DNA from: Bacillota bacterium
GTDB taxonomy: Bacteria; Bacillota_E; Symbiobacteriia; JAMDAP01
Length of the DNA stretch: 11,108 nucleotides
Reading direction: 5' to 3'
Assembly: GCA_023484675.1 (NCBI GenBank)
Contig: JAMDAP010000114.1
Location: 1 to 11,108, forward strand
In this document: piece after piece, positions 6,832 through 11,108 of the stretch
Numbering within the stretch: position 1 is the stretch's first letter
How the letters are laid out: each line of letters starts with the position of its first letter
Made by a program: the position numbers and the translations under genes
The notes under the pieces: model-generated
Seen by the model: only the letters and a program-made list of their open reading frames with translations
What the model was told of the DNA's origin: nothing
The model's database searches: none

Positions 6832-7362
6832 TTGTCTGCAGTGCTAGCTGCTGCCACTCGAGCCGGTGCGCTTTGGCTGATCGTGCTATCGGCTGTGGTT
6901 GCGCTTTTGGGCCTTATCGTTCTTGTGTTGATCTTTCAGATAGCGGCGCTAAAAAAGCGCCTTTACGCAATCTGGCGGAATTCGAAGCAGTTGGACCTCG
7001 AAGGTCTGTTGGCTGAGCAGTCGCGCCGTGTGGAGGACTCCACAGCCAAGGTAGGCGAGCTAGACCGGCGTTGTTCGGCGGTGGAGGAAGCCAGCCGGCG
7101 GCACCTTCAGCACGTTGGGGTGGTCCGTTTCAATGCCTTTGCCGACACGGGGAGCGACCTCAGCTTCGCAATCGCTCTTCTCGATCGGGACTTGAACGGC
7201 GTGGTGGTCTCCAGCCTCTATGGCCGGGACGAGTCGCGGGTCTATGCCAAGCCGATAATGGGCGGTCAGTCCACCTACTTCCTCACAGCCGAGGAGAAGG
7301 AAGCCCTGGGCAAGGCTACCGGGGTATCGAGCCAGAAGCTGGCGATTGCAGCCAAATCATAG
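6832..7362 (+). CDS. DUF4446 family membrane protein
   Basis: A 176-residue protein with one N-terminal transmembrane helix (about residues 12-36), a charged, probably coiled-coil middle (about 42-90), and a conserved C-terminal domain containing VGVVRFNAFADTGSDLSFA, SSLYGRDESR and YAKPI. These motifs match the DUF4446 family, which is commonly found next to parB in Firmicutes; its function is not known to me. The topology suggests a membrane-anchored protein with the conserved domain in the cytoplasm, by the positive-inside rule (KKR follows the helix). The TTG start at 6832 is preceded by GGAGGG ending 12 nt upstream, a rather long spacing; GTG at 6841 is an alternative. It is downstream of parB and parS on the same strand and may be read from the parAB transcript, since I see no promoter between them. 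Confidence 0.85.
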   Translation: MSAVLAAATRAGALWLIVLSAVVALLGLIVLVLIFQIAALKKRLYAIWRNSKQLDLEGLLAEQSRRVEDSTAKVGELDRRCSAVEEASRRHLQHVGVVRFNAFADTGSDLSFAIALLDRDLNGVVVSSLYGRDESRVYAKPIMGGQSTYFLTAEEKEALGKATGVSSQKLAIAAKS

Positions 7363-7378
7363 AGAATCCGCCAACCGG

Positions 7379-7407
7379 GCAGGGAATCCGAGGTTTTTGG
7401 CGAATAT
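7379..7407 (+). promoter_or_regulatory. Sigma-H-type promoter upstream of the M23 peptidase gene
   Basis: GCAGGGAAT (7379-7387), an 11-bp spacer and GGCGAATAT (7399-7407) fit the Bacillus sigma-H pattern as I recall it, RnAGGAwww then 11-12 bp then RnnGAATww, with one mismatch (G for A in the -35). Transcription would begin near 7414. This suggests that the M23-bactofilin genes are switched on at the transition to stationary phase or early sporulation. The promoter is inferred by eye only. Confidence 0.6.
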
Positions 7408-7481
7408 CTCCAAGGCGCGTCGCTCGCCACTGATGATAGGCGGCCTTGCGCTCCACAAGGCCTCAGAAAACGGTGATCTGC

Positions 7482-8516
7482 TTGGCCCGGGAACACAAAC
7501 GGTTCTTCACCATTATGATCATCCCCCACTCGGAACGCACCGTTCGCAGCTTCCGCGTGCCTCTGGCATACGTGGAAGCTGTGCTTACGGTGCTGGGGCT
7601 GGTGGGGCTGGCCTTGCTCATCTTCACCAACTCCTATCAGAAGATGACCGCCAATATGGGGGAATTGCGCCAGCTGCGGCAGGTAACCGCCGAACAGCGG
7701 GAGCAGTTGGATTCGTTGTCCAAAGAGACGGAGGCGGTGCAGGACAGCCTGCGGAAGCTGGAGGATCTTGACCGCCAGGTGCGTGAGATGATGAAACTGG
7801 GGCCAAAACCGACCGCCCCCGCCCCGAAGGACGGCAATAGCGTCGGGCTTGCTCCGGTTTCGCCCAACTACCGTCCCACGTTGCGGGACGCCGCTCGCGT
7901 TGCCTCTTTGGGGGGGCCTGGTTTCCCGGTGGGCAGCGCTGAGACTTCGGGCCTAATTGCCGCCCTGGGTCCACAATCCTCGGAGGTAGGGTCCAGCCGG
8001 GGCGACCTGCAAGTCAGCGCCCAGATGCTGGCCGAATTGGGGCAAGCCAAAGCCGAGATCGAGACGCGGCAAACCAGCCTGGAACAACTGCATAAGGACG
8101 TGGCCGAGAAGCTTCGGTACCTTGCCGCCAAACCGTCCATCTGGCCCTCGTACGGGCAGATCACCTCTGACTACGGTTACCGCCGCAACCCCTACGGATG
8201 GGGCTCGGAGTTCCATCCCGGCGTGGACATCGCCGCGCCTTACGGTTCCCCCGTTTACGCCACCGGTGATGGCGTGGTTGTCGAGGCCGGCTGGGACGGC
8301 GGGTATGGTAAGAAGGTCACGGTGGATCACGGCTACGGCTTCGTTACCATTTACGGCCACAACTCCCGCATCGCCGTGGAGGTTGGAGACCACGTCAAGA
8401 AGGGCCAAGTCGTTGCCTACGTGGGCATGACCGGCAGAACCACCGGCCCTCATGTCCACTATGAGGTGCATGTCAACGGAACGCTTGTCAATGCTCGGAA
8501 CTACCTCACCGACTAA
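7482..8516 (+). CDS. Membrane-anchored M23 family metallopeptidase (peptidoglycan endopeptidase)
   Basis: Cleaves peptide cross-bridges or stems of peptidoglycan outside the membrane. Counting from TTG 7482 (344 residues): a short cytoplasmic FFTIMIIPHSE segment often seen in this type of protein (about 8-18), a transmembrane helix at about 28-50, a coiled coil at about 55-106, a Pro/Gly-rich linker, and a second helical stretch before the LytM/M23 domain (about 225-344). Zinc ligands His245 and Asp249 (HPGVD) and His326, plus catalytic His293 (YGHNS) and His324 (GPHVHYE), are all present, so it should be active, unlike the degenerate SpoIIQ type. The start is uncertain: TTG 7482 is favoured because GGTGAT, complementary to the 16S end, lies 4 nt upstream; TTG 7446 and GTG 7473 are alternatives. 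The bactofilin gene starts 41 bp downstream. Confidence 0.88.
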   Translation: MAREHKRFFTIMIIPHSERTVRSFRVPLAYVEAVLTVLGLVGLALLIFTNSYQKMTANMGELRQLRQVTAEQREQLDSLSKETEAVQDSLRKLEDLDRQVREMMKLGPKPTAPAPKDGNSVGLAPVSPNYRPTLRDAARVASLGGPGFPVGSAETSGLIAALGPQSSEVGSSRGDLQVSAQMLAELGQAKAEIETRQTSLEQLHKDVAEKLRYLAAKPSIWPSYGQITSDYGYRRNPYGWGSEFHPGVDIAAPYGSPVYATGDGVVVEAGWDGGYGKKVTVDHGYGFVTIYGHNSRIAVEVGDHVKKGQVVAYVGMTGRTTGPHVHYEVHVNGTLVNARNYLTD

Positions 8517-8544
8517 TCGTCTTGCCGCAATTTTTTCTGGGCAT

Positions 8545-8553
8545 AGGGGGAAG
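8545..8553 (+). promoter_or_regulatory. Ribosome-binding site of the bactofilin gene
   Basis: AGGGGGAAG ends 4 nt before the GTG at 8558 and favours that start over the in-frame TTG at 8522, which has no such site. Confidence 0.6.
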
Positions 8554-8557
8554 CGCC

Positions 8558-8962
8558 GTGTTCGGGCGTAAAGAAGCGGAAGGAGCCTCTCAGGAGCGTG
8601 TGGAGACGATCCTGGGGCGAGGAACGGAGTTTCGCGGGGCACTCATTTCCAGCGGCGTGGTCAGGATCGACGGCAAGCTTGAAGGCGAGATCAATCACAG
8701 CGGAGAGCTGGTGATCGGCGAACACGCCGTCGTGGTGGCCAACGTCAAGTCTAAGCAGATTACCGTTGCCGGCCAGATCAAGGGCAATGTCGACTGCGAG
8801 GGCCGGCTGGAGATCGTCCCGTCAGGCCGGCTGTACGGGGACATCAAGGTCGGTCACCTGGTCATTGCCGAAGGAGCAGTATTCCAGGGCGTCAGCGTCA
8901 TGCGCAGTTCTGCCCCCTCTCCGCAGGACACGGCGGCCAAGCCGAACGCAAAGCCGGCGTAG
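8558..8962 (+). CDS. Bactofilin (polymer-forming cytoskeletal protein)
   Basis: Bactofilins (formerly DUF583) form a right-handed beta-helix that polymerises without nucleotides into filaments under the membrane and scaffolds cell-wall enzymes or other partners. The 134-residue product has the typical opening MFGRK and ERVETILGRGTEFRG (about 13-27), then the short repeating strands of the domain, such as VVRIDGKLEGEI, LVIGEHA, ITVAGQIKGNV, LEIVPSGRLYGDI and LVIAEGAVFQG, up to about residue 112. A disordered tail rich in Ala, Pro and Lys follows. The start GTG 8558 fits the family's short N-terminus and a purine-rich ribosome-binding site. It lies 41 bp after the M23 gene with no promoter or terminator visible between, so the two are probably cotranscribed and may work as a scaffold-plus-hydrolase pair. 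Confidence 0.9.
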   Translation: MFGRKEAEGASQERVETILGRGTEFRGALISSGVVRIDGKLEGEINHSGELVIGEHAVVVANVKSKQITVAGQIKGNVDCEGRLEIVPSGRLYGDIKVGHLVIAEGAVFQGVSVMRSSAPSPQDTAAKPNAKPA

Positions 8963-8978
8963 AAGCAAACCAGATGCC

Positions 8979-9004
8979 AGAGCCCGGCCTTGAGGCCGGG
9001 CTCT
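8979..9004 (+). terminator. Strong GC-rich hairpin between bactofilin and lipid kinase genes
   Basis: AGAGCCCGGCCT (8979-8990) and AGGCCGGGCTCT (8993-9004) are perfect inverted repeats of 12 bp with a two-base centre, in practice an 11-bp stem with a UUGA loop. It starts 17 bp after the bactofilin stop. No T-run follows (CCGCACCC), so it is not a standard intrinsic terminator. It may be a partial terminator, an mRNA 3'-end stabiliser, or an attenuator for the downstream gene. Confidence 0.45.
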
Positions 9005-9024
9005 CCGCACCCGTGGAGGAAGCC

Positions 9025-9930
9025 ATGAACATCGCCGTCATTGTCAACCCGACCGCGGGTCGGGGGCGCGGCATGCGCATCTGGCAATCGCTCTTACCTG
9101 CCGTCAGGGAGAGCCGGCACAATGTGGAACCCCTCTTCACCCGAGGCGCCGGAGATGCAACCAGGCTGGCGGCTCAGACGGCGGCTGCCGGAGCGGACCG
9201 CGTCGTGTCCCTCGGCGGCGACGGGACCCTGTTCGAGACGGTGAACGGATTGGTGGGAACGGGGGCGGCGCTCGGCGTGATCCCGGGCGGAACGGGCAAC
9301 GATTTTTGCCGTGCCATGGGCATCCCTCGAACTCCCCGCGAGGCTCTGGATGTAGCCTTTGGCGACTACACGGTCCAGGTGGACGTGGGCCAGAAGCTGG
9401 ACCGCTACTTCATCAACGCGGCAGGCGTGGGTCTGGACGCCGAGGTGTGCCGTGAGACCAACGCCATCCCCAAGTACTTTGGCGGCACAGTGCCTTATCT
9501 GGTGGGTGTCGGCAAGGCCCTGATCAAGTTCCGGCCGCGGCCCGTGACCATTGATGTGGACGGTCAGGTCACGACGCAGCCCATCACGCTGCTGGCCATC
9601 GCCAACGGCCAGTATTACGGTGCGGGCATGCACATTGCCCCAGACGCCGACCCTACGGACGGGTGGTTCGATCTGGTGAGAGCGGGGGACCTCTCGCTGC
9701 CAGAACTTCTGAGAGCCTTGCCCCGCCTTTACCCCGGGACGCACCTGTCTCTGCCCAAAGTGACCGTCAGCCGCGGCAGGCGGGTGACCATCACCTCCGA
9801 CTATCCCTTGCCCGTGCAGTTGGATGGGGAGGTGGCCGGAACGCTCCCGGTGACGATCCAACTGCTGCCCTCGGCCTTGACGGTGGCGGCGCCGTTGGAT
9901 GCGGCGGTCACCCCTGGGACGACTCGATGA
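9025..9930 (+). CDS. Diacylglycerol/sphingosine kinase-like lipid kinase (YegS/BmrU type)
   Basis: ATP-dependent lipid kinase family; in Gram-positive bacteria members such as DgkB phosphorylate diacylglycerol to phosphatidate, recycling lipid left by lipoteichoic acid synthesis. The substrate here is inferred. The 301-residue product has the opening IVNPTAGRGRG (6-16), the nucleotide-binding GGDGT (64-68) inside VVSLGGDGTLFE, the GVIPGGTGNDFCRAMGIP motif (84-101), and the C-terminal beta-rich domain with INAAGVGLDAEV, IANGQYYGAGMHIAPDA and PVQLDGE. The ATG at 9025 follows GGAGGA by 4 nt, and the product then begins MNIAVIVNP, as expected; an upstream extension to 8974 would cross the hairpin. 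Same strand as the bactofilin gene, 62 bp away. It ends inside the tail of convergent yyaC (23-bp overlap). No membrane segment is visible. Confidence 0.88.
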   Translation: MNIAVIVNPTAGRGRGMRIWQSLLPAVRESRHNVEPLFTRGAGDATRLAAQTAAAGADRVVSLGGDGTLFETVNGLVGTGAALGVIPGGTGNDFCRAMGIPRTPREALDVAFGDYTVQVDVGQKLDRYFINAAGVGLDAEVCRETNAIPKYFGGTVPYLVGVGKALIKFRPRPVTIDVDGQVTTQPITLLAIANGQYYGAGMHIAPDADPTDGWFDLVRAGDLSLPELLRALPRLYPGTHLSLPKVTVSRGRRVTITSDYPLPVQLDGEVAGTLPVTIQLLPSALTVAAPLDAAVTPGTTR

Positions 9931-10531
9931 GCCGTCCCTGCCTGGCCTGGTCAAGCCGATGAACCGCCTCTGCCAAACCGGAGGCGGTGGCCCGAGCCAT
10001 CCTCATCACCAGGCTCAGCCGGGTGTTCTGAAGCACAAAGTACTCCATGAAGCCCCCCACGTTGACCACACCGGTCACGTGGATGTTCCCTACGGCGGGA
10101 AGGCTCTTGTTCACACCCGCCCCGGGACGAAGGGGTCCCTCGCCGACGGTAATGGTGCCGACGGAGTCGAGCCGCCCAAGGCATGCATCGACAGCCACCA
10201 CCAGAGGCACCTCGTATTTCACCCTGAGCCAGTCGACAACCTCCTGCAGATTGGCGGCATGCACAGGATTGTCCAGGGTGCCGAACACCTGAGCCGGCAA
10301 GTCTGCCTGTTCAGCCAGGAACGTTCCGACGAGGGGCCCGAGTGAGTCACCGGTAGACCGATCTGTACCGATGCAGAGAATGACGGGGGGCTGCGCCTCC
10401 GCCTCCACCTCGCAGGCATAGTCAAAGACCGCGGCGGCCAGTCGTTCGACGCATCCGGCGGAACCGGAATCGAACTTCTGCTCCCGCGGCAGTGGCGGAG
10501 AATACCAGGGCCGGCGCCGGCCAGATTGCAT
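9908..10531 (-). CDS. yyaC: YyaC-type sporulation protein (DUF1256)
   Basis: A 207-residue protein of the YyaC family, conserved in endospore formers and structurally related to the germination protease Gpr/hydrogenase-maturation-protease fold; its exact role is not established. Seen: CIGTDRSTGDSLGPLVG at 53-69, FGTLDNPVHAANL at 83-95, VVAVDACLG at 111-119, a Gly/Pro turn GPLRPGAGVNKSLPAVG at 132-148, then VTGVVNVGGFMEY. Asp62 and Asp115 are plausible conserved acidic positions. The start is the ATG at 10531 with GGGAGGT 7 nt upstream; the frame stays open farther but without support. The first 25 residues, rich in Arg and Pro, look disordered. The gene is convergent with the lipid kinase and divergent from the unknown exported protein. 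It is the strongest sequence evidence that the host forms endospores. Confidence 0.9.
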   Translation of the reverse strand: MQSGRRRPWYSPPLPREQKFDSGSAGCVERLAAAVFDYACEVEAEAQPPVILCIGTDRSTGDSLGPLVGTFLAEQADLPAQVFGTLDNPVHAANLQEVVDWLRVKYEVPLVVAVDACLGRLDSVGTITVGEGPLRPGAGVNKSLPAVGNIHVTGVVNVGGFMEYFVLQNTRLSLVMRMARATASGLAEAVHRLDQARQGRLIESSQG

Positions 10532-10538
10532 AGACTCG

Positions 10539-10545
10539 ACCTCCC
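10539..10545 (-). promoter_or_regulatory. Ribosome-binding site of yyaC
   Basis: Minus-strand GGGAGGT stands 7 nt before the ATG at 10531-10529 and decides the start within a much longer open frame. Confidence 0.75.
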
Positions 10546-10565
10546 ACACCAGGCAGAACGCTATG

Positions 10566-10594
10566 AGTATATGGGCCTTTGCCCCGGTGTATGC
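10566..10594 (-). promoter_or_regulatory. Candidate promoter of yyaC
   Basis: On the minus strand TATACT (10571-10566) matches TATAAT at 5 of 6 positions. GCATA (10594-10590) lies upstream and resembles the GHATR -35 of forespore sigma factors, but the downstream part does not fit the sigma-F or sigma-G -10 well. Transcription would begin about 28 bp before the ATG. The sigma factor is undecided. Confidence 0.3.
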
Positions 10595-10617
10595 AGTCGG
10601 CGGGCTTACAGCGCCCT

Positions 10618-10625
10618 GGGGGAGG
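10618..10625 (+). promoter_or_regulatory. Ribosome-binding site of the right-edge gene
   Basis: GGGGGAGG, then the AT-rich spacer AAATAA, then ATG at 10632. A second, equally good GGGGGAGG (10667-10674) precedes an in-frame GTG at 10680. Confidence 0.65.
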
Positions 10626-10631
10626 AAATAA

Positions 10632-11108
10632 ATGCCAGCACGCCGAACATCCAGACGACCCGCTGCGGGGGAGGTTGACGTGTTGGCCATCAAGGACCCG
10701 GTTTTGCTCGGTGCGGCCGTGCTTGCAGTCGCCGTGGTCGGAACAGCTGCTCTGGCGGCGCCTGGCGCCCCTGCAAGGCATCGGGCGGGGGACATCGCGG
10801 GTGGACCGGCAAGGGCGCCGGCGGCTTCCTTCCGAGGGATGCCGGGGCTGGTGGATGCCATTCCCGACGCCGCCGGAAACCTTGGCATTCTCACGCGCCA
10901 GGACAACGGCTACCTGTTCATGCCGGCTCGGGACCAACGCAGCCAAAACGGGGCCCAGGACACGCGCTTGCCGGTCAACTCTGCCTGGCTGTTGTCGCCA
11001 ACCGGGGCGCTGGGGTGGGACTCGGCCCACGCCAGACTGATGCGCGCTGGGAGCGCCGGCCTGGAGTGGGTGGCGGCGGGAAATGCGGCCTCCCCGCTCG
11101 CTGCTGTT
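10632..11108 (+). CDS. Unrecognised exported or membrane-anchored protein, 3' end outside window
   Basis: An open frame of 159 codons that reaches the last base of the window without a stop. I do not recognise a family. Two starts have good ribosome-binding sites: ATG 10632, giving an Arg-rich MPARRTSRRP head, and GTG 10680, giving a short MLAIKDP head. Both lead into a hydrophobic stretch, LLGAAVLAVAVVGTAALA, ending ALA-AP, which could be a signal-peptidase site or a membrane anchor. After a Pro/Ala/Gly-rich linker the visible part contains GNLGILTRQDNGYLFMP, LPVNSAWLLSPTGALGW and GLEWVAAGN. The aromatic and glycine spacing is faintly reminiscent of beta-propeller blades, but this is only an impression. 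The twin arginines are too far from the hydrophobic core for a convincing Tat signal. It is divergent from yyaC across about 100 bp, so the two could share regulation. Confidence 0.7.
   Translation, partial: MPARRTSRRPAAGEVDVLAIKDPVLLGAAVLAVAVVGTAALAAPGAPARHRAGDIAGGPARAPAASFRGMPGLVDAIPDAAGNLGILTRQDNGYLFMPARDQRSQNGAQDTRLPVNSAWLLSPTGALGWDSAHARLMRAGSAGLEWVAAGNAASPLAAV

Noticed and set aside
6800..6847. 16-codon ORF beginning ATGGGCC between parS and DUF4446
   Set aside because: Overlaps the DUF4446 start, has no recognisable product and only a mediocre GGGCGGG upstream.
10074..10087. CACGTGGATG inside yyaC as a further parS
   Set aside because: Only the CACGTG core and part of one arm match; expected by chance in GC-rich DNA.
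10632..10700. Twin-arginine (Tat) signal on the right-edge protein
   Set aside because: The Arg pairs at residues 4-5 and 8-9 are followed by Pro/Ala and acidic residues, and the hydrophobic core starts more than ten residues later, unlike SRRxFLK signals.

Overview
The window reads as the conserved origin-proximal block of a GC-rich, endospore-forming Firmicute. The gene order mnmE-mnmG-rsmG-parA-parB is the classic arrangement next to oriC. A YyaC-type sporulation protein, a sigma-H-like promoter and a DUF4446 gene beside parB point to a high-GC member of the Clostridia or a related spore-forming lineage. This taxonomic guess is inference. GC content is visibly high, long spurious antisense ORFs are common, and most genes start at TTG or GTG.

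Positions 1-4059 hold three same-strand, tightly packed RNA-modification genes. mnmE and mnmG encode the two partners that modify U34 of certain tRNAs, and rsmG encodes the 16S rRNA m7G methyltransferase. A membrane-anchored or secreted-looking alpha/beta hydrolase on the minus strand (4029-4895) ends inside the tail of rsmG. It separates the RNA-modification genes from parAB, in the interval where Bacillales carry noc. A 205-bp gap (4896-5100) follows, with a weak hairpin plus T-runs and a short leader-like ORF with a strong ribosome-binding sequence, but no promoter I trust for parA.

Positions 5101-6732 are the chromosome-partitioning locus: parA (soj) and parB (spo0J), overlapping by 47 bp. 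Three bases after the parB stop lie two perfect 14-bp parS palindromes in tandem, one base apart. A DUF4446 membrane protein follows (6832-7362).

Positions 7379-8962 look like a cell-envelope module: a good sigma-H-type promoter, then a membrane-anchored M23 endopeptidase with a complete active site, then a bactofilin. Pairing of bactofilins with M23 hydrolases is known from other phyla and suggests localized peptidoglycan remodelling. After a strong hairpin comes a diacylglycerol/sphingosine-kinase-like lipid kinase (9025-9930). Convergent to it is yyaC (9908-10531, minus strand). Divergent from yyaC is an unrecognised exported or membrane-anchored protein (10632 onward) that runs off the window.

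I see no CRISPR array, rRNA or tRNA gene, insertion sequence or phage gene. The window is mostly conserved housekeeping DNA. The parts worth a second look are the tandem parS, the divergent MnmG motif, the sigma-H/M23/bactofilin module and the unidentified gene at the right edge.
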